From assembly GCA_023105745.1 (NCBI GenBank), contig JALGQZ010000009.1, forward strand, positions 7,315,937-7,379,936: a stretch of 64,000 bases of DNA. The letters run 5' to 3'. This document shows positions 10,949 through 22,781 of the stretch, one piece after another (the first letter of the stretch is position 1; each line of letters opens with the position of its first letter). The DNA is from Austropuccinia psidii (taxonomy: Eukaryota > Basidiomycota > Pucciniomycetes > Pucciniales > Sphaerophragmiaceae). Both the position numbers and the translations under genes were made by a program. The notes under the pieces were generated by a model. That model had not been told where the DNA came from. It saw only the letters and a list, made by a program, of their open reading frames with translations, and did no database searches.

Positions 10949-11371
10949 TTTTGGGGGCCTGGCCGTGTTTTTTACTTATTTTGGACCTTACAAGTAAGTT
11001 TTTTCTCTTTTATTCATTTATTGACACCTGTTTTATATTTTTTAGGCATCATTTCTTTTATAAAAATATATATTTTATATATATTTTCTTATCTTTTTAA
11101 CTATACTCATATTTTAAAAGAGTATTTGTCTAGTGGCTAATAAACATAAGACCAGTATTTTTGGCGTGTTTTGCATATAAAAACACATTAAGCCACTGAT
11201 AAAGTCCTGATTCTTAATTGAATTGAGACAGCTCATACTGATAAACCAACAGTTGAGGCGTGTTTGGGCACATTGTTAACTCAATTACCCTGTAATACAC
11301 CATCTTTTGACAGATTATACTTCCTAATAACAAGTATTCTGTAAGATATTGGTATACAAACAGTATACCAC
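10949..11371 (+). other. R1 untranslated leader, left part
   Basis: AT-rich sequence between the 5' LTR and the R2 insertion. The leader resumes at 24707. The LTR is followed by TTTTGGGGGCCTGG, where a primer-binding site would be expected, but I cannot assign a tRNA. Confidence 0.5.
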
Positions 11372-13294
11372 TGTGGTATTCCATACCTTAATGGCCCAGT
11401 TTCAAGTGAAATTTCACTTATAGGACTATAATTTGAAGACTGAAGAAAGAAAAAAAAATCAATAATTAATCAACTATAATAGAGGAATTCAGCAATAAAA
11501 TGGATTTAAATTCATCAAAATGTATAACCCCATAATCAAATCCTGGAAGAATGGACCATTTGATTACAAGCATAACAATAAAATAAGGAAAAGAAAAAGA
11601 CAAGCTAGCAAAAATGTTAAAGTTACCAGTGAAAGGGGTAGTGAAACACTCAAGTTACCCAGGCTCTGCTCAACCTTTGGATTACTCAGCAATGCAGTTA
11701 TTAAAATGAGGCCACCTCAATAAGGAATAAATTAAAACTGTATTAATAAACAGTCACAAGACAGAAAGAAAGAGAAAGCAATCAATTTATGCAAGGAAAA
11801 TCCATCAAAAACCTTAAATTAAACAGCATATCTGTGGAATCACAAGCACAGCCACCTGATAAGCCAGTAAATATAAATTAAAAGCAGAATTAAGTTAGAT
11901 AAAGAAAAGAAGAAACTCATACAGGACAAATAGAATCCCCAAAATACACAGCATTCTCCACCTACAGTTCAAACAATGCACAGACCTATGGTGCAATAAC
12001 TGTACAAAATCATCTCATACCACCAAAAATTGTGCAAAAACTAAACAAATGGTGAAATACCTCCAAGAAATGACACCATATCAAAATTACTCACCAGCTC
12101 AATTCCCTCAAGGCTGTGCATAATAATATTAAAGTTTAATTAAAATATAAATGAAGCTTCAGAAATGGTGCAATATACCAAACATATGGTGCAATACCTT
12201 GATCAAATGACACCATCTCAAAATTCCTCACCAGCAAAAACATCTCAGATTACATAATCATACATAAATTGGTGCAAAAAACCAAACAAATGGTATCTCA
12301 CCACTATAAAGAAATTATCCCAGCCAAAAGAAGTGGAAAAATTCTAAGTCCCTTGTTTTTGAGTGCCTCTATGGAGAGCCCAAAGAATATAAATAAAGGA
12401 CCTCTCTCCCTCATTTTTCCTCTTTTCCCCATGAATCCAATTAGTTATATACCAAGAAGGAGAATAACTATTCATCCCTTACTAGTAGGTTAATCTAGTT
12501 ATTTTATTAAAGTATTATAGACTTCTAAGTTTAATTCATAGTGATTTCTAATTAATAGTAGTTAACAGAAGGTCTACTTAATATTATTAATCCACCCTAT
12601 GTTTAAATTATTAGTCTTATAATTATAATACTGTCAATAATACTCATAATATTGAGTTTATCACCATAACCTTTCCATTATAAAGGAAAAATAGTCTTAT
12701 TATATCTTCATATTAGAGAAAACAACCTTACAACTATATATTAATATATATAAAAAAACCTACCCTTATATTATATTATATCTTTTATATATTTAACAAA
12801 CATCCTCTCTATATTGAACAATATCTTACCAATAAATTATTAAAGGTCTTATTACTATATTATATTAAAAATTACCCTCTCAAACCATTAAGTATTATAA
12901 CATATATAACATCAAATTGATCTTACCCCTTAAAATATATATTATTACTATTATATTAAATCAACCTCTTATACTATTAAGGTCTTACCCTTAAAATTAT
13001 CTTATATTATTATTTTAAAATTATATTTTATACTGTTTTAACTTATAGGTTACTTATCTGGTTATTGAATAGGTCTGATAGAGACTGCTAAAAAGTCATC
13101 TCTAGTTGTAAAGCCACAATCTTAAATATTGATTTGTGAGCTCTGTAGGGAGATTGCTTAATATATTCAGAGGGGCAGCAAAACACCATTAGCACCCTTG
13201 GTTACAGGAGTATTTCAGCAATTCAAAACTGTTTACCTGTGATTTCCCCCTCAAGGACTGCCTTATCCAATCCCACACTAAAAGGAGTTCCACA
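11372..13294 (+). repeat. R2 5' LTR (1923 bp)
   Basis: TGTGG...CCACA ends, nearly identical to 22782-24706. Strongly AT-rich in its second half. Two short frames (67 and 74 codons) recur in both LTRs and are treated as non-coding. Confidence 0.9.
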
Positions 13295-13693
13295 TCTGGT
13301 GTCCCAACAGTGGCCTTTTCAACTTCAACATTCAATAATCAGTCAATAATCAAGAAAGAAGATAATATAATCAACCTACCTCAAAAAATCTTACCATTTA
13401 AAAAGAATTAACCATCAACATTCTCATACAATCTGGAATCTGGAAGCAAATCACATTCCAAATCATCATCACCATCACAATCCTCAAATCAATCATACCA
13501 TTTTTATTATCCATTAAAAGAAGGAACACCAGAACATCAAACACCCAAGGATATTGATTTACTCATTGCAACACCAAGAACAGAACAGAAAGAAAAGGAA
13601 GAATTAAGGAGATTTTTCTTCAAGCTAATTCAAGAAGCAAGGAAAAACAAGAGAAGTAAAAAAGAATTTAAAGGATCAGTTTACCAAGTAGAA
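13295..13693 (+). other. R2 leader with probable primer-binding site
   Basis: TGGTGTCCCAACAG begins at 13297, three bases inside the LTR boundary, where the primer-binding site is expected. The tRNA is not assigned. The rest leads to the gag ATG at 13694. Some codon-like sequence from 13500 suggests the frame may extend upstream. Confidence 0.5.
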
Positions 13694-16600
13694 ATGAATC
13701 AACAATCAACATCTGACTTACCACCATTACCTGAAGATACTGTAGAAGGACAGTATGCAGAAGAAAGTGAAGAAGAAGATCAGACAGTACAAATACAAAG
13801 GCTTATGAAGCAAATGCAAGATTTTTTATTAACACAAAGCAAAAAGAAAGGAAAAAGAAGGGAACAAACATCTTACACACCTGGAGCCAGTCCAAGTGAA
13901 GCCACATTACCAAGGCATGTTAGACCTGAAGATTCACCAATATCACCTACACCTGGACCAAGAGCAACCTCTACTCCAGCAACAGAGCCAAAACCTCAAA
14001 ATATTCCAAGAAGAGTTTTTCTCACTACCCCTAATAATCCAAGTCCATTACAGCACAAAGTTCCAAGACAAGAAAGACCCGTGGTTAAAATTAAAGCAAA
14101 AGATTGCAATCTAAATTTTGATGGAGAAGAAGTAGAGAAATTCATCAAGAAAGTGGAAAGAATAGCTCAAATTGAAGGAGCAACAGATGAAGACCTAGCA
14201 ATGCAAATGACATTTTGGACAACAGACCAAAAGGTGAGTGATGCAATTGAAGCTATGCCAGGTTATGAAGAAGGAAATTGGACACAACTTAAGAAAGATC
14301 TTATAACAAAATGGGGAAGAGTTGAACCTGAAAGAAGATACAGAAAGGACTCACTGATGAAGCTTTTTTCTGAAACCAAAGAAGATGGAGGAATTAGTAG
14401 TCTATCACAATATAAGAAATTTATGGGCGAATATGAAACTATTGTTACTTACTTATTAAGATACAGGTATATTCCTCAAGATAACATGTTCCATGAAGAC
14501 TTATTTGATTGTCTTTCAGCTGATATTAAAGGGGCCATAAGCAAGGAAATGATCAAAGATAATGTTATGGTTAGAGCTGAAGATGGAGTATACCTTGTAA
14601 CACCTATGAAGATCCTCAAGAAGTATATTGAACAAGAATTGGAAGCCAGAATATTAGTCACCAAAAGATTCTCATCATCAAGAGATACAGGAAGGAATGT
14701 TACTGAAAATAAAAAGAAAGTTCATTTCAATGAAGAGGATTTTCCAGGAATGAATGAAGCTTTTAATAAAATGAAGGAAATTACTGAATCCCTCAAAGAA
14801 CAAAAACTGGAAACTAGAAAGCAGGAACAAGGGTAAAATGAAGATTTCAAGAAATTTATGACTCAACTGGAAGAATTGAAAAGTTTATCCAAACCCCAAA
14901 TGGGTGGGGTTACTAATAATCAACTCAATAATCAACAGTTCAAACCAAGAAATGATTTACCTCCATTCTCACAAAGGCATGCTCCCTATGCACCAGCACA
15001 AAACATACCAAAACCTTATGTCAAGTGTTATTATTGTCTGGAGGAAGGACATTAAGTAAATAGATGCAACTACCTCTTTGAAGATCAGAATGAAAAATGG
15101 GTCAGCAGACAAGGAGGTGGATTTTTGTTTCCCAATTGGCAAAGAGTACCAACTGATGGGAAAATATCACCAAAGAAGTTAGTTGAAGAATTTGCAAAAG
15201 AACAAGAAGAACTTAACAAGAAAAGAAAAGAAAATGAAGTTAAAGAATCAACACATCAACCAAAAGAAGTAAACATAATACAAGTAAAGAAAAATGATAT
15301 CTCAACTGCTATAGCCAAAGTTGAAGATTGGGGAAGCTGGCAACCACCAACTATCTCATCAGCCAATCAGCCACTTTTAAATAATTATGGATTAAGAAAT
15401 ACTAAAGAAAGAAACTCAAGACCAGAAAATACCAATCAAGATGCTTTAAGATCACATTCAAAGGTGAGAACACCAATAAATAAAAGAGCAAATATACCTG
15501 GAGCTTATATTGAAGATGAGCAAAAGGAAGAAGAGAAAACAATTATTCCAAGCAAATACAAGAAGCCTCAACAGGTGCAAAATGAAAAGGAAATACCTCC
15601 ACAGGAACCCAAAATTGATCAAACTGAAAATACTCAAGAACCAATCAAGAAATTCAATGAAAGAAAAATTGTTAAGGAAGAAAAAGTAGATATTCAAGAA
15701 ATTATGGCACAAATTATCAAAAAGGTATTGGATCAGAAAATAAATCTTACCTTGGAACAAATTTTAGTTATGTCACCAAAGTTTTTTAACCAATTAAAGA
15801 ATCTTTCAGAAGAAGAGAAGAACTCTATTAACTCAATTGATACAAAGGAAATTCAAACCAAACTCATAAATCATCATCTGGGTAATTATGAATAGCCAAA
15901 ATTACATTATGCCTGTCCATTAGGATTTATGCAAGTATATTTGGGAGAAGAAGGACATGAAATAATGGAATTAGTTGATACAGGATCAGAATTGAATATA
16001 ATACCAGAGGATTCAGCAATCAAAGCAGGACTTACCACAAGATATCTTAACATGAATTTAAGAGGAATTGGTGGTCATTGTACCTCAATAGTTGGATTAG
16101 CAGAATTTACCCCAATCACTTTAGTCACTGGGGAAGAAAGAAAGGTACACCTTTTTGTAGCAAGAGGAGCAGTTCACAAAGTATTGGGAAGACCCTTCCT
16201 TGCAGATAACAACATAAGATTAGACTTTTCTCAACAAAAAGGGGAAATATTCAGTTATATAGAGCCAGATGGAAGAAGACTTTTTTTACCAATTTGTTCA
16301 CCACAGAAAGTAGGATGGAGAGAAGAGCCACCAGCAGGAATGGAAACATGTGCAGTTTCTAAATTGGAAGATTGGAAGGAATTACCAAAAGAGAATGAAT
16401 TAAGACCCAAAAACCAAGAAAAGTTTCAGGAAAATTCTCATCAAGTTGTTGATAGTAGAGAAGTGAAGGATTCCAAAGACAAAGTGAAAATTCATGAGGA
16501 ATTAGCTCCAATTAGTGCAGAAGGTATCAATTCAAATAATAAAGAAAGAAATGTTACAGGAATTTTAACCTCAAGAAGAGAAAATGGGAATACTTGTAAC

Positions 16601-18279
16601 CAAGTATCTCAAGCCATCAAAAGTTATAAATTCAAGAATACTGAAGACATAAAAAGAAAAACATTAACAAAGCTTATCTCACCTATAAAAGCTTTGAAGT
16701 CCCTTTCAAAGGGAATACTTAGGAATAATTGGAAATCAAGTATCAAGCCAGTTGTAAAAATAATTAGTGTCACCTCAGAATCTAAAGGTTCAAGTTCTCA
16801 AATTGATAAATCAGCACTCAAATCATTAAAAGAAGTTTCCCTCAAATACAGCACTTACAAAAATAAGGACATCCTTACTCAAGAAAGCCATATAATTCAG
16901 GAGGAAATTATAGAGCAACATCCAAAATGTAAAGAAACCCCACAATTAAATGAAATTCTGCAAGTTACTATTGAAAACTCACACCATAAAAAAATACTTA
17001 TCCTCAAGAAAGTTCAACATGTCATAAAGGATCCAGTAAGAATGATAAGAAACCTAATTTTCATCAAAATGAATCAGTTATACCACAAGAGTTAATTGAT
17101 CCATCACTCAGATTCAATCAAATACCTATTACAGGAGCTACAAACAAGAAGAAATTTAATAATTTGGAGAAGTCACAAATCTCTTTTCCCACAAATTTTG
17201 AAAACATTGATCCTAGAATTTTGATGGAAGGAATTAGTGGAGAAAATAAATTATACCCGAATATGGGAAATATTGATCCAAGACTTATCAGAGAAGAATT
17301 AGACTTAACAAGAATAATTGAAAACCCTGTATGGGGAAATAAACAAAATCAAGTGAAAGATATACCTTTTTGGATAGAAGAAGAACCTTTAAAAATGGAA
17401 TTCCCTTGCTATAAATCAACAAGAAAAGATATGGAATGCAGTTTTAGTACAGTTCAGAACATAAATGAAGCTAAAATTAATGAGTCAAGATATGAAAATT
17501 CAACCAATTCACTGTCACAAATTGACATACAACAGGAATTAAATGAACCAAAGCCCTCACACACTGAAGACAGAGCCTCTGGGGAAGCTCATAATAACTT
17601 TAATATTGCAAAATAAATTGAAGAAAGATTCAAAAAACTTTCATCTATTAGAAATCAGGCTAGAAATGAATACATAAAAAATACAATACACTCACCAAAT
17701 ATTTTAGAAAAACATCTTTCTGGATCAGAATATGAGAATAAAGCAGGATTACTCTGTCAAATGGACATACAAGAAGAAGCTGAAGATGAACAGAAATTTA
17801 AACTTACTGAAGAAGAATTCCCTTGGGAAGGTTATACAAACTGGCAACCTCTTAGAAATGCCAACCTTGAGGATCACAATAAAAATAATTCTAGGGACAA
17901 CTTTGAATGTGCAAATCAACATGTTAAGTGGTTGGAAGACATTAGTACACCAAAGAAGAATGAATCAAAGAGAATTAAAGATAAAAGTATTAAAAAGAAG
18001 AAGAAGACTAAGGAAGAAAAGGAATATTTTTGGATTACTCAGAATAAAAAGATATGCCCAAGTTTGCAAGCCCATTTGGCTAGGCAATATAAGACTTCAA
18101 CACAAAAAGAGGATTGGACAGAAAATAATGATAGAAATGGAAGAGTTATCCAGGATTACTTTGATAATGATGAAGATTTTCAAGATCAATATCTCAATGA
18201 AGAAAGAATAAATGAGCTTAAAGCTAAGAAGGCCAAATTCAAAAATGGGTTTGACAACAAATCTTCACATTACCAATGA
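13694..18279 (+). pseudogene. R2 gag-protease polyprotein with long C-terminal extension (no RT)
   Basis: A single frame runs from 13694 to about 17045 and continues after one frameshift to 18279, roughly 1,500 codons. In-frame stops are TAA 14834, TAA 15053, TAG 15893 and TAA 17614; several could be C-to-T changes of CAA or CAG codons. The order is: acidic N-terminus; capsid-like region about 14090-14660; zinc knuckle CYYCLEEGH-x-VNRC about 15020-15070 (the x is the 15053 stop); a Lys/Glu-rich linker; aspartic protease with VDTGSELNIIP at about 15970 and a conserved VLGRPFL at about 16180; then about 660 codons of Lys/Asn/Glu-rich sequence with no known domain. Nothing resembling YxDD, RNase H or the integrase zinc finger follows. 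The element therefore needs an autonomous helper. The tail repeats small motifs such as NIDPRL and EEFPWEG, which hints at internal duplication. Confidence 0.8.
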
Positions 18280-20202
18280 TTTTTTTTATAATAAGAAAGT
18301 TCTTTCTTATATCATTAATTTTAGTTTATTTTAGTACCAAATATCTATAAAAATATATAAAAAAAATAAATAAATCAAATATCAAAAAAATATATATAAA
18401 AAAAAGAGTTTCAAGTGAATCAGTATCATTATTCCATGTTATCATATGTATTAGTATATATAAAAAAAAAAAAAAAAACAATAACTCAACTAAAAAAATT
18501 AGGGTGGGTGTCTATTTCTTAAATCCATCCTTTATGGTTTAAGTTTTTGGGATGAAATTCTGGCGAATTTCAATTTTATTCTATAAATTTACCTTCATCA
18601 ATATTAAATATCATATTCAATAATATCACCACATTCAAGAATATAATTCAAGGTGAAGGATCACAAAAAGAACTCAGGGAAGTATAAATCTGAAAGCTTT
18701 GAAGGAGTCTTATAATATAAAATCAATTCAAAAGAAGATACAAATATGGCCAAACAAAACACACAGCCTCACAATACACATAGAAAGAGGGGTGACCAGT
18801 CTTGTTTATGGTTTTTTTTTTTTTTTTTTATTTATTCAAATTATATTTTTTTATTGGTTCATTTTTTTAGAAATTACTAGTCACCCCCCTGCTTACAAGA
18901 ACAGTTTTTAAAATAATCAAGATAATACAGCCGGATTAAAACAACAACAACAGTTTATGAAAACAAGTATCAAAAAGATTAAAAGGCATCCAGCAAATGA
19001 ATCAATAAGCTATCTCAAGAAATCTTATTGGTTTATATTTCTTTAAATAATAATTATATCATAATATTAAAAGAAAGAAGACATACTAAAAGGGATAACT
19101 GGCCAGGTTAAACCCAAATGGAAATGTTTTCTTATACAATTAATCTTTTTTTTCTTATTTATTTACCTTGGATATTCAAAATGTCTTATTATAAAATACA
19201 CAAAGATTATTATTTTTTTCTGGGAATAAGGGAGAAAAAGACCTCCTTTTATATTAAAGATGGGGCAATCTTCTTCTACCCACAATTTGGCCCTTAAACC
19301 TTTCATATATCAAAGGCTATGCAAAATTCCAATTATACATCTTATCACCATTTTAACCTCATTTAGAATTCAATTTAAAGATAAATAAATAAATTGCATA
19401 GAATGAATCAATAATATATTGATTGGGTTAACCAAACAAATTAATCTTTAATTTATAAAATCCGAATCCTAATTAATTTGATTTTATATTATTTGGCCAA
19501 ATTAAATCTTAACCCCACTCTAAATTTAATTAAAATAATAATAATAATACATGAATTAGATCAATTTTATAGTGATTTATTTTACATGATTACATTAAGC
19601 TTCAATATTTTAAAGTAGAATTTGAATTACTTTAATCTTATCTTATTTGGTTAAATTAATACTTAATTTAACTAAACCAGTACTTAAAAGTATAACAATG
19701 AATAAAGGGGACTTAATTCATTGATACATTTGCTTTAATCACTTACATTATAATCAGTTCTTAAAGCAATAAATTCAAACGGTTTAGATTTATAAATTAC
19801 AAAAAAAATAAAGTAAATATAAAAAAATACAAAAAAAAACAAAAACAAATTAAAACGAGAAGAAGTTTAAATAGTTTTTTATTTTTTTATCTTATTCTAA
19901 CTCTCTACTATATTTCGCACTTAGGGATTGAACATAGACCCGGAACCCTCTAAGTTTCGGCTGTTCTTATCTGCTCTTATTTTCTTTTACTTAATTATTA
20001 TTTTTTTTTTTTTGAATTCTTTTTTTCTTAGTTTATTTATTTTCCTTTCGTGTACTATTTCCAAAAGTATCAAAAAAATATATCAAAAATATACCAATAA
20101 AAAATAAAAAAAAAAAAAGAATTTGTTAGAATTAGCTATGAAGAAAAGAATAATAACTAGAAGCCTCACTAAAATGACTTGGTTTGGAGACTAATCTTTG
20201 GT
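18280..20202. other. AT-rich internal segment of R2
   Basis: Poly-A and poly-T tracts and no sustained frame. GGGGTGACCAGT near 18791 and ACTAGTCACCCC near 18880 form an imperfect inverted repeat with a T-rich loop. Nothing else recognisable. Confidence 0.5.
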
Positions 20203-20819
20203 TCATTCTTCGTCGTCATCTTCATTGTCGAAGGTACTAGTGAAGTTATCAAGTCACACATAAATAAAAAATATATACAAAAAAAACAAAAAAAACAAAC
20301 AAAGCGTAAACCATTAGATAAATAAAACTCACTCGGCCAAGTCGTTTAAAACCTCTACTAAGGCTTGCAAGGAAGCTCGGAGACCGGATAAGGACCCATA
20401 ATCGCCCGCGTTATCGGGGTGGTTTTGGACGTAATCCTAAAAGTCCCTGCAATACCGGCGGAATAAGCAATCGAAGACGTCAAAAAGCTGTCGTAATTCG
20501 GAGGAGGGATTGGAGTCCGTCGTAGTGGAAATGGAGATGCTATCCAGTGTAGAATTGTTGACGGCAGTAGCAGCTGGTGGGGAAATAGGGCCTTTGACTA
20601 AGGCAGGAGGAGAATGATGACCGTTAGTGGTGGGTAAAAGATTGTTGGATCGGGGCCAGAAAACACTGTAACGGTGGGAGGGGGGGAAATGCTAGTCGCG
20701 TTCTCGTTTGGGTCAGCGTTTTGGATACAACGAATGGTGTATTGATAACCCCCATGGAGGATAGCGATGAATTTGTGGCCGTTTTCGTCGATATATACGG
20801 AAAGAGCAAAGGACGACAT
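20203..20819 (-). pseudogene. Antisense spliced gene in R2 (unknown, acidic C-terminus)
   Basis: I do not recognise the protein. The minus strand starts MSSFALSVYIDENGHKF at 20819, continues through a Ser/Thr/Pro-rich stretch, a helical block (SSELRQLFDVFDCLFRRY) and RASLQALVEVLNDLA. It splices at a GTGAGT donor (20332) to an acceptor ending at 20237, and finishes DTFDNEDDDEE with a TGA at 20205-20203. The splice restores frame into the acidic tail. A one-base frameshift near 20638 and a TAG at 20439-20437 disable this copy. It lies between the gag-protease frame and the 3' LTR on the opposite strand. Antisense ORFs in that location are known for some plant gypsy elements. Confidence 0.55.
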
Positions 20820-21538
20820 TTTCTTATTATTAGTTTTTTTTAAAAAAAAAGGAAAAAAGAAAACAGAAAGAGGAAGATCATCAATTCTCAACTAAAAAAA
20901 AAAAACCTATAAAATCATCATATCCCTATCAAACCCCAAGGCTACTCACTGCATCGTGCAGTTTGATTGGTCCTTTGGGGTAAACAATAAAAAAAAAAAA
21001 ACGAAGAAAACAAAACAAAACAAAGACAAATATCAGCTGTAGTTGATGCCATAAACGGAGATAAAAAAAAAGAGAGTAGTGACTCACCAGAAGGAATCAT
21101 TATTGGAATAATATAACGATAAGGGTTGACGTGGAAAGCAACAGTAGATCGCGGTAGACGTGGCGTTGAAAGGAATTTAAGCGAAAAATAAACAAGAAAA
21201 CATTGACTCACCTAGATACGGTTATTTGCCAATTAAAAAAAAGAAGGGGGAGTAACATTAAAGATCGTGGAGCAGGCGGCGTCGAAAGGAATTAGACGAG
21301 GAATGGCAAAGAGGAAAGAGGCGCAAAACGCAATAAGAAAAGGAGTAATTGGAATCGAAGAATAATAATAATTCATATAATCAATATGTAGATAAATGAA
21401 CAAATAAAAATAAATAAATAAAATAAATAAAATAAAAAAAATAAATAAAGTAAAGAGTAGAGAAGAAAAAGAAAACCGCGGCAAGTGGAGATAAGAAGTG
21501 CAGCTGTTTATTTTTGGAGTATCCACACCCAGCTACTT

Positions 21539-21540
<2 letters not shown>
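20820..21540 (-). other. Possible upstream exons of the R2 antisense gene
   Basis: Minus-strand GTGAGT donor sites follow short protein-like stretches near 20948, 21088 and 21207. Two of these stretches look like duplicated exons: IPFDAACSTIFNV near 21290 and IPFNATSTAIYCC near 21160, about 70% alike at the DNA level. I cannot join them to the main exon with certainty. Confidence 0.35.
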
Positions 21541-21573
<33 letters not shown>

Positions 21574-21975
21574 AAATACAAAATTAAATATTATTATTAT
21601 TTATATTAAATTAAATTTAATATTATTATTTAAATTAAATTAAACTTATAATTATTATTTATATTAAATTAACTTTATTATTATTATTTAAATTGAATTA
21701 AATTTATTATTACTATTTAAATCAAAAAAAAAAATATTATTATTATTCAAATTAAATGAAATTTAGTATTATTATATATAAATTAAATTAAATTTATCAT
21801 TATTATTTATATTAAATTACATTTATGATTATTATTTATATTAAATTAAGTTTATCATTATTATTAATATTAAAAGTAAAATATTACTATTATTTATACT
21901 AAAAGAAAAATATTATTATTATTTATATTAAATTAAATTTATTAGTATTATTTATATTAAATTAAATTTATTATT
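21541..21975. repeat. Poly-A tract and AT-rich tandem repeat in R2
   Basis: A run of about 30 A residues is followed by about a dozen degenerate units of the type ATTAAATTAAATTTATTATT with a period of roughly 30-36 bp. No coding sequence is present. AT-rich DNA continues to the polypurine tract. Confidence 0.75.
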
Positions 21976-22027
21976 ATAAAAAATAAAATAGAATAAATAA
22001 ATTAGAATTAGGTTACAATTATTAAAT

Positions 22028-22038
22028 GGAGAGGGGGG
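22028..22038 (+). promoter_or_regulatory. Second polypurine-tract-like site in R2
   Basis: ATTAAATGGAGAGGGGGG at 22021-22038 nearly duplicates the ATTAAATGGAGAGGGGG in front of the 3' LTR. Here the following bases are TGTTAACC and no LTR is present. Confidence 0.45.
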
Positions 22039-22770
22039 TGTTAACCTTTAATAACAATCAAAATAAATAAATAAATAAATAAATCCACTCACCATTAATA
22101 ATAATTAATATACTAAAAATATAAAAAAAAGTGATTCAAGAAATTCATCAAGAGCTTAAACTAGTTTTATTCTCAAAAGTAATTACATAATTTACCTTAT
22201 TATTATCCTTGTTTTAACATTTATATTACTTGATATCATTTTATTAGTATCTCTTATTACTTAATTATATTATTTATTAGTATTCATCAATATCTATTAT
22301 TATTTATTATTATCAATTATTATTTATTATTATTTATTATTAGTTGGCTATTACTATATTTTTATTATTTTTGATACATGATTATTAATAAATTATAAAA
22401 AAAAAAAAAATAAAAAATAAATAAATAAATAAATAAATAAATAAAAGAAAAGAAAAGAAATTTTTTTTCTTTTATTATTGAAATCCTTTTCAACAAAGAA
22501 ATAAATAAATAAAATGAAAGATGAAGATCACCCAATAAAACAAAAATCAACTATATCAAGATGAAAAAGATCAAAAATAGTTATATTTCAAAACAAAGTC
22601 AAGAAGACAACACAAAAATAAGAAGCTATGGAGATTCAAAATCAATATAAAGAGCTACAAACACAAAATATCAAGTCAACTATCATAATAAACATTAAAA
22701 GAAAGAAATGTTTAATGTATGAACCCAGAATATTCCTCTTGAAACTGGAATGCTGGGGACAGCATTAAAT

Positions 22771-22781
22771 GGAGAGGGGGA
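22771..22781 (+). promoter_or_regulatory. R2 polypurine tract
   Basis: GGAGAGGGGGA stands immediately before the TGTGG start of the 3' LTR, the standard position for plus-strand priming. Confidence 0.85.

Noticed and set aside
11520..12493. 67- and 74-codon frames in R2 LTR
   Set aside because: Repeated in the second LTR only because the DNA is duplicated. No protein-like features or coding-type substitution pattern seen.
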